From Streptomyces sp. STR69 (GTDB lineage: Bacteria; Actinomycetota; Actinomycetes; Streptomycetales; Streptomycetaceae), in contig NZ_JALJRY010000036.1 of assembly GCF_024519455.1 (NCBI RefSeq), forward strand, positions 1-64,000: a DNA stretch of 64,000 bases. The letters run 5' to 3'. A program made the position numbers and the translations under genes. Positions 25,801 through 33,604 of this stretch are shown here, piece after piece (positions within the stretch are counted from its first letter, which is position 1; every line of letters begins with the position of its first letter). The notes under the pieces were generated by a model that saw only the letters and a program-made list of their open reading frames with translations, did not search any database and was not told where the DNA came from.

Positions 25801-26292
25801 TCACTCCCAGAGAGCCGTGGGATCCACCTCGCAGTGGTCGAGCACCTCGCCGGTCTCCCCACCACCGAACTTGACCTTGACGCGCACTGTGCCGTTCGCG
25901 GGCACGGTCTTCTTCGGGTGGACGTCCTCGATCCTCAGATCCTGCTTGTCCATGAAGGACACCGAGATGTCGAAGGTGAGCTTGCGGTTGTTGGGGTTGG
26001 TGACCTCGACGACGGCGTACGGCTTCGCGTCGGTCGCGCAGCTCACCAGCGTCACCCTGCCGAGTGCCGAGTTCCCGTCCCCGGAGGCCGTAGCGGTGGG
26101 TGTGGACCGGTAGTTGGACCGGCGTGGAGTGGACGTGTCGTGGTCCTGGCTCGAGCTGCTGCACCCGCCGCCACCGCTGCCGCTCCGGTGGCGGCTGCTG
26201 CTGTGGTGCCGTCCGGTGGAGAAGCCGGTGAGGGTGAGAACGGTCAATGCCAGTACTGCCGTGAGTTTGAGCCTGCGCCCCCGCGTATGCAT
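25801..26292 (-). CDS. Secreted protein of unknown function
   Basis: 163 residues. A signal peptide (basic start then LTAVLALTVLTLTGFS) is followed by a low-complexity His/Ser/Gly-rich linker of about 40 residues and a C-terminal beta domain (about residues 75-160) with two cysteines, reading like an Ig-like or FxLYD-type fold (VEVTNPNNRKLTFDISVSF). It is convergent with the enoyl-CoA hydratase gene (9-bp gap) and lies just downstream of the afsK-like gene on the same strand. I do not recognise it. It might correspond to the single gene between afsK and afsS in S. coelicolor, which is a guess from position. Confidence 0.7.
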   Translation of the reverse strand: MHTRGRRLKLTAVLALTVLTLTGFSTGRHHSSSRHRSGSGGGGCSSSSQDHDTSTPRRSNYRSTPTATASGDGNSALGRVTLVSCATDAKPYAVVEVTNPNNRKLTFDISVSFMDKQDLRIEDVHPKKTVPANGTVRVKVKFGGGETGEVLDHCEVDPTALWE

Positions 26293-26328
26293 CCGATCAT
26301 GGTACCTACCTGGACCAACCGGCTCCGC

Positions 26329-28674
26329 TCACGCGGTCCTTGCGGTGCCCGTCCCCTTCTCCGCGTCGAGGGCGTACACGCAGCGGTCCTTGCTGCACGC
26401 GTACACGACGCCGTCTCTCACCACCGGCGCTCCGGTGATCTCGCCGCCGGTCGCGAGCTTCCAGCGGAGCCGGCCGTCGTCGGCCTTCAGGGTGTAGAGG
26501 AGGTGGTCGGTGGAGCCGAAGTGGATCCGGCCCTCGGCGACCGCGGGGGCGCCGACGATGTCGCCGCCCGCCTGGAAGCGCCACTTGGGGGTGCCGGTGA
26601 CCGCGTCGAGTGTGTAGAGGCCCTTGCCGCTGCCGACGTGGACGTGTCCGGCGGCGACCAGGACCGGTTCGATGGAGGCGCGCGGTTCGGTCGCGATGCG
26701 CCAGCGGTCGCGGCCGTCGGCGGCGTCGAGGGCGTAGACCGTGCCGAGGTAGTCGGCGAGGTAGATGCCGCCGCCGGTCACCGCCGGGCCGGGGGCGAAG
26801 GTCGGGGCGCAGAGGAAGACCGCGGGGGCCTCGAAGTGCCAGCGGACCCGGCCGCTCGCCACCTCGACGGACAGGACGCGGGTGCCGGCGGCGACGTAGA
26901 CGTGACCGTCCGGGGCGGCGGTGACCCGTACGGGTACCCCACCGCAGGAGGCCGCGTCGCCGATCGGGTACGACCAGCGCTCGTCGCCCGTCCGGGCGTC
27001 GAGGGCGCGCAGCCGGGCGTCCTGCCACACGTACACGGTGCCCTCGTGCAGCGCCGGTCCCGCCTCCGGGGACTCGAAGTCGGTCTGCGCGCCGGTCAGC
27101 TGCCACAGCTGCTGCCCGGTGGACGCCTCCCAGGCCTGCACTCCGCCGCCGCGGGTGCCGGTGACGACGGTGCCGCGCTCGGCCTTGAGGGCGTACACCC
27201 AGGCCTCGGTGGACAGCCGCCACAGGTCACCGCCCTCGCGGGCGTCCAGGGCGAAGAGGGTGGGGCCGTCCGAGGCGTGGATACGGCCGTCCGCGACCGC
27301 CATCGACCAGGCGACGTCCCTGGTCTTGAAGGAGCGGCGGCCGGTCTGCACGTCGAGGGCGTGCACCTCGAAGGAGGTGACGTAGACGAGGTCGCCGGCG
27401 ACGGTCGGGGTGCCCCAGACGTCGTTCGACATCCGGAACCGCCAGGGGCGCCAGCCGGACGCGGTCTCCGGGGGCAGCGGCGGCGGTACGGGTACGGCGG
27501 GTCCTACGGCGGCGTCGGTGCCGTTGACGCCGGGCCGGGGCCGGGACCAGGAGGCGACGAGGCCGGCCTCCGGAGGGGGTGCCTTCACCGCGGCGGCGCG
27601 GGCGTCGGCGACCCGGGGGCCGGGACCGATCGGCACGGGGGCGCCGGCCAGCCGTACGGGCCCGGTGTCGGGGGCGCCGACCGGGACGGGCACCACGGGG
27701 TCGTGGGAGGGCGGCGGCGGTACGGCGGCGCGTCCGCCACCGCTGCGGCCCGCGGTGGGCGTCGGTTTCACGGGCGGGCGGCCACCGCGCCGGGTCTCGA
27801 TCAGGGTCACCGCGCGCTCGGGCAGCCAGGCCGAGGCCGTACCGCTGTCGTCGGAACCGGAGCCGAAGAGGTGGGGGGCGAGCTGGGCCTGGAGGTCGGC
27901 CGGATTCGGGCGGCCGGTGGCCTCCATCTGCATGCAGGACTCGATGAGGGGACGCAGTTCGTCCGGGAGACCGACGAGGTCGGGGCCCTCGCGCAGCAGC
28001 ATGAAGACGGTCTCGACCGGGTTGGCGCCGTGGAACGGGGGGTGTCCGGTGGCGGCGAACACGAGCATCGAGCCGAGCGAGAACACGTCGCTCGCGCCGG
28101 TGACGCTGCGGGAGTCCTTGGCCTGCTCGGGGGACATGTAGGCGGGGGTGCCCACCGCCACGTTCGTCATCGTCAAACGGGTGTTCGACACACCGGAGGC
28201 GATACCGAAGTCGATGACGCGCGGCCCGTCCTCGACCACGAGCACGTTGGACGGTTTGAGGTCACGGTGGACAAGACCCGCCCCGTGAATGGACTGCAGC
28301 GCCTCCGCGACCCCCGCCGCGAGCCAGCGCACCGCCTGGGCCGGCATCGGCCCGCACTCGTTCACTATCTCTTCGAGGGAGGGCGCGGGCACATACGCGG
28401 TGGCCAGCCACGGCACGGCCGCCCGCGGATCGGCGTCGACCACGGCAGCCGTGTAGAAACCGGAGACGGCCCGCGCGGCTTCCACCTCACGCGTGAAACG
28501 GACCCGGAAGAGCTGGTCCTCGGCGAGTTCCGTCCGCACGGTCTTGATCGCCACCCGCCGGCCGGACGCCGAGCGCGCGAGATAGACCAGCCCCATGCCG
28601 CCCGCGCCCAGCCGTCCGAGCACCTCGAACGGCCCGATCCGCCGCGGATCGTGCTGCGTCAGCTGATCCACCAC
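26329..28674 (-). CDS. afsK: AfsK-type Ser/Thr protein kinase with PQQ-like propeller
   Basis: 781 residues; AfsK of S. coelicolor is 799. The N-terminal kinase domain (about 10-265) has the glycine loop GRLGAGGMGLVYLA, the ATP Lys in VAIKTV, HRDLKPSN, DFG and GTPAYMSPEQ. A Pro-rich linker follows, then a C-terminal PQQ/WD40-like beta-propeller (about 370-780) of repeated DGRxRW-type blades. There is no transmembrane helix, matching the loosely membrane-associated AfsK. AfsK autophosphorylates and phosphorylates AfsR. I chose GTG 28674, which has GGGGAGG 10 bases upstream. The kbpA-like gene lies 180 bp upstream on the same strand. Identity is supported by context (afsR-afsS 5 kb away). Confidence 0.9.
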   Translation of the reverse strand: MVDQLTQHDPRRIGPFEVLGRLGAGGMGLVYLARSASGRRVAIKTVRTELAEDQLFRVRFTREVEAARAVSGFYTAAVVDADPRAAVPWLATAYVPAPSLEEIVNECGPMPAQAVRWLAAGVAEALQSIHGAGLVHRDLKPSNVLVVEDGPRVIDFGIASGVSNTRLTMTNVAVGTPAYMSPEQAKDSRSVTGASDVFSLGSMLVFAATGHPPFHGANPVETVFMLLREGPDLVGLPDELRPLIESCMQMEATGRPNPADLQAQLAPHLFGSGSDDSGTASAWLPERAVTLIETRRGGRPPVKPTPTAGRSGGGRAAVPPPPSHDPVVPVPVGAPDTGPVRLAGAPVPIGPGPRVADARAAAVKAPPPEAGLVASWSRPRPGVNGTDAAVGPAVPVPPPLPPETASGWRPWRFRMSNDVWGTPTVAGDLVYVTSFEVHALDVQTGRRSFKTRDVAWSMAVADGRIHASDGPTLFALDAREGGDLWRLSTEAWVYALKAERGTVVTGTRGGGVQAWEASTGQQLWQLTGAQTDFESPEAGPALHEGTVYVWQDARLRALDARTGDERWSYPIGDAASCGGVPVRVTAAPDGHVYVAAGTRVLSVEVASGRVRWHFEAPAVFLCAPTFAPGPAVTGGGIYLADYLGTVYALDAADGRDRWRIATEPRASIEPVLVAAGHVHVGSGKGLYTLDAVTGTPKWRFQAGGDIVGAPAVAEGRIHFGSTDHLLYTLKADDGRLRWKLATGGEITGAPVVRDGVVYACSKDRCVYALDAEKGTGTARTA

Positions 28675-28853
28675 TTGCCTGCCACCTCCCCGTACGGGCC
28701 ACGCCACCCACATATGTACGCGACCCCGTGCAGCGTCTCACCACCGCACCACCATGGCGGCGCGCACCCTGATTCTTCCTGGCCCGGCCACAGGTTGCGA
28801 ACCCGGCGACTAATCGGGGTGTCTCGGCATATCTCCGGACAAACGTCCAGGTG

Positions 28854-29588
28854 TCAACGTTGCTGCAGCGCGAACGACGCCCCTTGATTGTCGGTGACGA
28901 CGGCCACATTTCCGTACGACGTCTCGAAGGGCGGGACCTGAACCCGCCCGCCGAGCCGCTGCACGACCCCCAGAACAGCGGCAATGTCCTCGACCCGGAA
29001 GTGAACGAGGAAATGCGGCGGCATCTCCACCGGGAACACGTCGGACACGGGCGCCCGCCCGAAGTCGGGAGCGGCCTCCGGCCCGAAGAGGGCGTCTGTG
29101 AAAAGTCCGCCGTAGAAAGAGTTCGCGCTCTCCGTGTCGCGGGCGTACAGCTCGGCCCAGCCGAAGGTGCCCGCCTTGTGCCGGACGCCGAAGCCGGGAT
29201 GGCGGGCCGCCTGCCACAGTCCGAACACGGCACCCTCCGGATCGGCCGCGAGGGCGGCCGTGCCCAGCTCCCCCACGGGCAACGGAGCCATCACGACCTG
29301 CCCGCCGGCGTCCCGGATCCGCCCGATCAGCCGCACCACGTCCGGCGCCGCGAAGTACACCGTCCACACGGTCGGCATCCGCCCGTCCGCCTTGTGGGCG
29401 AGCGCCGCGACCGGCTCACCGTCCTTGCGGGCCCACACGGAGCCGCCGTACGCCTCCTCGAAGGTCCACCCGAAGAGCTCACCGTAGAACCGCCTGCCCG
29501 CAGCCAGGTCCGGCAGCTGCGCGTCCACCCAGCAGGGGACGCCCTCTCCGTAGGTCTCTTCCTTCGCGGATGCCCTGTTTTCGGCCAT
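28854..29588 (-). CDS. kbpA: VOC (glyoxalase/bleomycin-resistance) family protein, probable AfsK-binding protein
   Basis: 244 residues made of two tandem VOC modules: one beginning near VPCWVDAQLPDLAAGRRFYGELFGW, the second near FGWAELYARDTESANSFYGGLF. Proteins of this pattern are often called CFP30B-like hydroxylases. In S. coelicolor the gene next to afsK encodes KbpA, about the same size, which binds unphosphorylated AfsK and dampens it. Position and size fit, so I use the symbol with reserve. There is no strong ribosome site at ATG 29588. It is divergent from the TetR gene. Confidence 0.72.
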   Translation of the reverse strand: MAENRASAKEETYGEGVPCWVDAQLPDLAAGRRFYGELFGWTFEEAYGGSVWARKDGEPVAALAHKADGRMPTVWTVYFAAPDVVRLIGRIRDAGGQVVMAPLPVGELGTAALAADPEGAVFGLWQAARHPGFGVRHKAGTFGWAELYARDTESANSFYGGLFTDALFGPEAAPDFGRAPVSDVFPVEMPPHFLVHFRVEDIAAVLGVVQRLGGRVQVPPFETSYGNVAVVTDNQGASFALQQR

Positions 29589-29700
29589 ACCGTCAAAGTA
29601 ACGGCGACACACGCACCCCGCAGACCAGGCACACCACCCTCTGGACCCTCGTGCACCCCATTTGCAGTCGGCCGAATCGCGCTCCGATCACCCCTCGGTA

Positions 29701-29719
29701 AGCTGACGGCATGACAGGA
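29701..29719. promoter_or_regulatory. Degenerate palindrome over the TetR start codon
   Basis: AGCTGACG-GCA-TGACAGGA matches the shared palindrome at 11 of 16 positions. The left half-site is intact and the core CTGACG-GCA-TGACAG differs from copy 6 by one core base. It spans the start codon at 29711. It may be an autoregulatory site or chance. Confidence 0.3.
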
Positions 29720-30358
29720 CAAGTGCGTACCGTCGACGGCCGCGTGGCCGGCCGGCGTGGGCAGGCGACCCGGCAGAAGCTGCTCGACTGCCTAAGCGAG
29801 ATGCTCAGCTCCTCCCCCTACCGGGACGTCAAAGTCATCGATGTCGCCCGGAAGGCGGGGACTTCACCCGCGACCTTCTACCAGTACTTCCCGGACGTCG
29901 AAGGTGCCGTCCTGGAAATCGCCGAGCAAATGGCCACGGAGGGCGGTCAGTTGACCGAACTGCTCGCCGGCCGGTCATGGGTCGGCAAGGCAGGCTGGCA
30001 GACCTCTCAGGAACTGGTGGACGGATTCCTGGAGTTCTGGCGCCGGAACGACGCGATCCTGCGGGTCGTCGACCTCGGAGCGGCCGAGGGCGACAAACGC
30101 TTCTACAAGATCCGCATGAAGATCCTCAACTCCGTGAACAACTCCCTCTCGGACGCGGTCGCCGAACTGCAGTCCAAGGGCAGGGTCGACAAGGACGTGA
30201 ACCCGGCGGCGGTCGCCGGTTCACTGGTCGCGATGCTCGCGGCGGTCGCCTCGCACCAGAAGGGTTTCCAGACGTGGGGCGTCAAGCAGGCTGAACTCAA
30301 GCCGAACCTGGCGCTGTTGGTCCACCTGGGCGTGACCGGCAAGAAGCCGACGAAGTAG
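29711..30358 (+). CDS. TetR-family transcriptional regulator, candidate controller of the palindrome regulon
   Basis: 215 residues. The N-terminal HTH is clear (TRQKLLDCLSEML then VIDVARKAGTSPATFYQYF). The remaining about 150 helical residues form the ligand-binding and dimer domain. It is the only TetR-type protein encoded in the window, and TetR dimers bind 15-20 bp inverted repeats like the eleven copies found here. It sits between the two catabolic blocks at 21.7-25.8 and 30.4-33.3 kb. Against this, the orthologous position beside kbpA is conserved in S. coelicolor (from memory), and its own promoter has only a weak version of the palindrome. Control of the regulon is therefore a hypothesis. 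Confidence 0.9.
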   Translation: MTGQVRTVDGRVAGRRGQATRQKLLDCLSEMLSSSPYRDVKVIDVARKAGTSPATFYQYFPDVEGAVLEIAEQMATEGGQLTELLAGRSWVGKAGWQTSQELVDGFLEFWRRNDAILRVVDLGAAEGDKRFYKIRMKILNSVNNSLSDAVAELQSKGRVDKDVNPAAVAGSLVAMLAAVASHQKGFQTWGVKQAELKPNLALLVHLGVTGKKPTK

Positions 30359-30419
30359 CGGTTCCTGCTTCCCAGGTTCTGACTTCCCAGGTCCCAAGTC
30401 CTGTCTCGCGGGCGGCGGT

Positions 30420-30905
30420 TCACCCAGGTGGACCGCCGCCTGCCCTGCGTGTGATCCGGAACAGCCGGATCTCCCGCTCCACCCGCGCCTGATAAGTGGC
30501 GTACGGCGGCCAGAAGACCAGCGCCGCCTTCCACACCTCGGCCCGCTCCTCCCCCTCCAACAACCGCGCGGTGACCGGGATTTCCACACCCTTCCAACTG
30601 ATCTCGGCCTCAGGGTGAACGATGAGGTTGCGAGTCCAGGCCGGATGGCCCGTACGCCCGAAGTTGGACCCGATCAGAATCCACCCGTCCTCAACCGGCA
30701 TACAGGCCAGCGGAGTACTCCGCCGCTGCCCACTCCGCGCACCCCTCGCCGTCAGGATCACCCCCGGCAGCATCTGTGCACTGAGCAGCACCTTCCCGCG
30801 CGTCAGCCGGTGTACGGCCCGGTCGAGCGCGGGGATGACATGCGGGGCGACGCGAGCGAACACGGGCGTCGAGGACACCTTCTGCACCAGCCGCACACCG
30901 ATCAC
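30420..30905 (-). CDS. Deazaflavin(F420)-dependent nitroreductase-family protein
   Basis: 161 residues of the DDN split-barrel family. Features are VILTARGARSGQRRSTPLACM, the GWILIGSNFGRTGHPAWTRNL block typical of F420-binding members, and a C-terminal WPPYATYQARVEREIRLFRI. It is probably an F420H2-dependent reductase. The GTG start overlaps the stop of the upstream acyl-CoA dehydrogenase gene (GTGA at 30905-30902), which ties it to the palindrome-controlled operon. It is convergent with the TetR gene. Confidence 0.88.
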   Translation of the reverse strand: MIGVRLVQKVSSTPVFARVAPHVIPALDRAVHRLTRGKVLLSAQMLPGVILTARGARSGQRRSTPLACMPVEDGWILIGSNFGRTGHPAWTRNLIVHPEAEISWKGVEIPVTARLLEGEERAEVWKAALVFWPPYATYQARVEREIRLFRITRRAGGGPPG

Positions 30906-32092
30906 ACCGTCACCTCACGACTCTCGAAGAGACGCGCACCCTCGGCGGCGTACGCCCGCAGCCGGTGCACCGGCCCGAAGAGCAGCTCGTCACCGGCGGC
31001 ACGCTTGAAATAGAGATGGGCCTCGTGCTCCCAGGTGAACCCGATCCCCCCGTGCAACTGGATCCCCTCACCGGCAGCCGCCCGCAACGCCTCCAGCGCC
31101 TGCGCGAGCGCGAGCCCGCCCACCCGCTCCCCGTGGGAGGTCCCCCAAGCCGCGTAGTAGGCAGCCGACTTGGCCGCCTGCACCTGCACATACACATCGG
31201 CCAACCGGTGCTTCACCGCCTGGAACGACCCGATCGCCCGCCCGAACTGCTCCCGCTGCTTGACGTGTTGAACGGTCCGCTCCAACGCACGGTCGGCGGC
31301 CCCGACGGCCTCGGCGGCCAGCACGGTGGCGGCGGTGTCACCGAGCGCGGAAAGCTCTCGTAGCAGCCGCGGGCTGTCATCGGCGCCCAGCAACTCCCCT
31401 TCCACATCCCGCAGTTCCAGCCGAGCCTGCGGCCGGGTCGCATCGAGGGAGGTCTGCCGGGTCCGTACGAGCCCGGCCGCGTCCCCCGCCACCAGAAACA
31501 ACAAGGTCCGCGACCGCGCGAAGCCTCCAACATGGGCGGCAACGAGAAGCAGTTGGGCACTGTGCCCGTCGAGAACCTGAGCGACCTGCCCGTACAACCG
31601 CCAGCCGCTCTCCCCCTCCCTTCTGGCCTGCACCCCGCCCGCACGCCCGCCGCCGGCCCACTCGCCGTCGTTGGGGCCGGTGAGGCCGAGGGCGGTGGTG
31701 AGGGCGGGTCCGGGTATCGCGAGGGCGGCGGTCAGGGAACCGGCGGCGATGCGGGGCAGCAGCGTCGCGCGCTGGGTCCCGCTCCCGAGGGCGAGGACGA
31801 GTGGAGCGGCGAGCACGGCCGTGGCGAGCAGCGGGGACGGAGCGAGCGAACGCCCCGTCTCCTCACAGGCCAGGGCGAGTTCGGTGGTCGTACAGCCGAC
31901 ACCGTCGTACGACTCCGGGAGCGCGAGCCCCGGCAGCCCGAGCCGGTCGGCGAGGGCGGCCCACAGGACGGGATCGTGCCCGGCCGGGCTGTCGACGGCG
32001 GCCCGGAGGCGGTCCAACCCACAGCGTTTGGTGAGGAGTTCGCGGAGGGTACGGCGGATCTCGTCCTGCTCGGCGGTGAAGCTGGCGTCCAT
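30902..32092 (-). CDS. Acyl-CoA dehydrogenase family protein
   Basis: 396 residues, FAD-binding ACAD fold. The N-terminal helical domain, the middle beta domain and the C-terminal domain with KQREQFGRAIGSFQAVKHRLADV and GGIGFTWEHEAHLYFKRA are visible. The usual YEGT catalytic-Glu segment is absent; the corresponding region reads KRAAGDELLFGP, as in one subunit type of the heterotetrameric ACADs of actinobacterial steroid catabolism. It would introduce an alpha,beta double bond into an acyl-CoA, perhaps only with a partner subunit that I do not find in the window. A palindrome copy lies 16 bp upstream of the start. Confidence 0.88.
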   Translation of the reverse strand: MDASFTAEQDEIRRTLRELLTKRCGLDRLRAAVDSPAGHDPVLWAALADRLGLPGLALPESYDGVGCTTTELALACEETGRSLAPSPLLATAVLAAPLVLALGSGTQRATLLPRIAAGSLTAALAIPGPALTTALGLTGPNDGEWAGGGRAGGVQARREGESGWRLYGQVAQVLDGHSAQLLLVAAHVGGFARSRTLLFLVAGDAAGLVRTRQTSLDATRPQARLELRDVEGELLGADDSPRLLRELSALGDTAATVLAAEAVGAADRALERTVQHVKQREQFGRAIGSFQAVKHRLADVYVQVQAAKSAAYYAAWGTSHGERVGGLALAQALEALRAAAGEGIQLHGGIGFTWEHEAHLYFKRAAGDELLFGPVHRLRAYAAEGARLFESREVTV

Positions 32093-32107
32093 GGCACTTC
32101 CCTCCAG

Positions 32108-32126
32108 ATCTGACGGTCCGTCATAT
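32108..32126. promoter_or_regulatory. Palindromic operator, copy 7 (ACAD/second Ltp)
   Basis: 15 of 16 positions match (spacer GTC, mismatch at position 17). It sits midway in the 76-bp divergent region between the acyl-CoA dehydrogenase and Ltp-like genes, so one site can serve both. Confidence 0.78.
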
Positions 32127-32168
32127 TAGGAGTCCGGGCACGATATGCACAGAGGGAGGAGGCCCCTC

Positions 32169-33341
32169 ATGACACCGGGGAGCCGCAAGGTCGCCGTGGT
32201 GGGCGTGGCACTGTCCGACTGCGGACGGGTCGACGACACGACCCCCTACGCCCTGCACGCCCAGGCGGCCCGCCGCGCACTGGCCGACGCGGGCCTGGAA
32301 CGGGCCGTGGTGGACGGCTTCGCATCGGCGGGCCTGGGCACCCTGCCGCCGGTGGAGGTGGCCGAATACCTGGGCCTGCGCCCCACCTGGGTCGACTCGA
32401 CAGCGGTCGGCGGCTCCACCTGGGAGGTCATGGCGGCGCACGCGGCGGACGCGATAGCGGCGGGGCACGCGAACGCCGTGTTGTTGGTCTACGGCTCGAC
32501 GGCCCGCGCCGACATCAAGGCGGGCCGCAGAACCGGCAACCTCTCCTTCGGCGCACGGGGCCCACTCCAGTTCGAGGTCCCCTACGGCCACACACTCATC
32601 GCCAAGTACGCGATGGCCGCGCGCCGCCACATGCTCGAATTCGGCACGACCATCGAGCAGTTGGCGGAAGTGGCAGTACAAGCCCGGGCCAATGCGGCCC
32701 TGAACCCCGAGGCGATGTTCCGCGACCCGATCACCGTGGACGACGTCCTCTCCGGCCCGATGATCGCGGACCCCTTCACCAAACTGCACTGCTGCATACG
32801 GTCCGACGGCGGAGCGGCGATCCTGCTGGCGGCGGAAGAGTACGTACGAGATTGCCGTACGGCACCGGTCTGGATACTCGGCACCGGAGAACACGTCTCG
32901 CACGCCACGATGTCCGAATGGCCCGACTTCACGGTGTCCCCGGCGGCGGTGAGCGGCCGACTGGCCTTCGAACGAGCCGGGGTACGCCCCGAGGAGATCG
33001 ACTTCGCGGAGATCTACGACGCGTTCACCTACATGACGCTGGTGACGCTGGAGGATCTGGGCTTCTGTGCGAAGGGTGAGGGGGGCGCCTTCGTGGAGAA
33101 GGGTCGATTGCGAGTGTCCGGCGGCGAACTCCCCGTGAACACGGACGGCGGCGGCCTCTCGGCCCAACACCCGGGTATGCGGGGGCTGTTCTTGCTGGTG
33201 GAGGCGGTACGGCAGCTGCGGGGGGAGGCCGGGGCTCGTCAAGTCACCTGCGGGAAAGGCGAGTTGCCGCGCCTGGGGGTCGCCTCGGGTACAGGTGGGT
33301 GGTTCTGCTCGTCGGGGACGGTGGTGCTGGGGCGGGGGTGA
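32169..33341 (+). CDS. Ltp2-like thiolase-fold protein lacking the nucleophile Cys (probable retro-aldolase subunit)
   Basis: 390 residues. The same fold and C-terminal signature as the 23.4-kb protein (IYDAFT, ECH-like GEGGAF, NTDGGGLS). Here the position of the thiolase nucleophile reads GGSTWEVMAAH, without Cys, as in Ltp2-type aldolases. It should therefore need a DUF35 partner. None is adjacent, but the DUF35 gene at 51.2 kb carries the same operator and is the obvious candidate. The start at 32169 has a very strong GAGGGAGGAGG upstream, making the longer reading from 32145 unlikely. Confidence 0.88.
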   Translation: MTPGSRKVAVVGVALSDCGRVDDTTPYALHAQAARRALADAGLERAVVDGFASAGLGTLPPVEVAEYLGLRPTWVDSTAVGGSTWEVMAAHAADAIAAGHANAVLLVYGSTARADIKAGRRTGNLSFGARGPLQFEVPYGHTLIAKYAMAARRHMLEFGTTIEQLAEVAVQARANAALNPEAMFRDPITVDDVLSGPMIADPFTKLHCCIRSDGGAAILLAAEEYVRDCRTAPVWILGTGEHVSHATMSEWPDFTVSPAAVSGRLAFERAGVRPEEIDFAEIYDAFTYMTLVTLEDLGFCAKGEGGAFVEKGRLRVSGGELPVNTDGGGLSAQHPGMRGLFLLVEAVRQLRGEAGARQVTCGKGELPRLGVASGTGGWFCSSGTVVLGRG

Positions 33342-33424
33342 CACGTCCGCCGTCAGGCCGTCGCGGTGGCGGCCTGGTGTGCGCCGCGGGGCGGGGGCGT
33401 CGGGCGTGATTGTGCGCTGAAGTC

Positions 33425-33460
33425 TCGGCTGTTTCCTGATTCGTGTCACTCAGCGTGGCC
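33425..33460 (-). pseudogene. Relic of the 5' end of an anti-sigma-like ATPase gene
   Basis: Read on the minus strand, about a dozen codons give ATLSDTNQETAE, matching ATLSDVNEEITQ at the start of the 214-663 gene. A 15-bp block (33446-33460) is identical to 647-661. No start codon remains (CCG in place of GTG) and the rest of the gene is missing. It lies in the same place relative to the XRE gene and its iterons as in the intact module. Confidence 0.55.
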
Positions 33461-33507
33461 GGTTCCGCATACCGTCGGCGGTGATCACGTCGTTGCGTAC
33501 GGTGACT

Positions 33508-33534
33508 GTCCGGTGTTTGTCCGGCGCTGTCCGG
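33508..33534. promoter_or_regulatory. Three GTCCGG iterons upstream of second XRE gene
   Basis: GTCCGG at 33508, 33519 and 33529, with exactly the same 11/10-bp spacing and the same 48-bp offset from the shared 15-bp block as the array at 709-735. Both loci carry the extended form ACTGTCCGG at the first copy. Confidence 0.55.
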
Positions 33535-33604
33535 GCTTGCCGGGGCGCGGTGCGCGGGTAGTGGCGGCGGGACGGTACGGCGGTACGGCGGAGGGGTGCG
33601 CGCG

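Noticed and set aside
30369..30394. Direct repeat CTTCCCAGGT after the TetR gene
   Set aside because: Only two short copies in a convergent gap, with no symmetry or matching copies noticed elsewhere.
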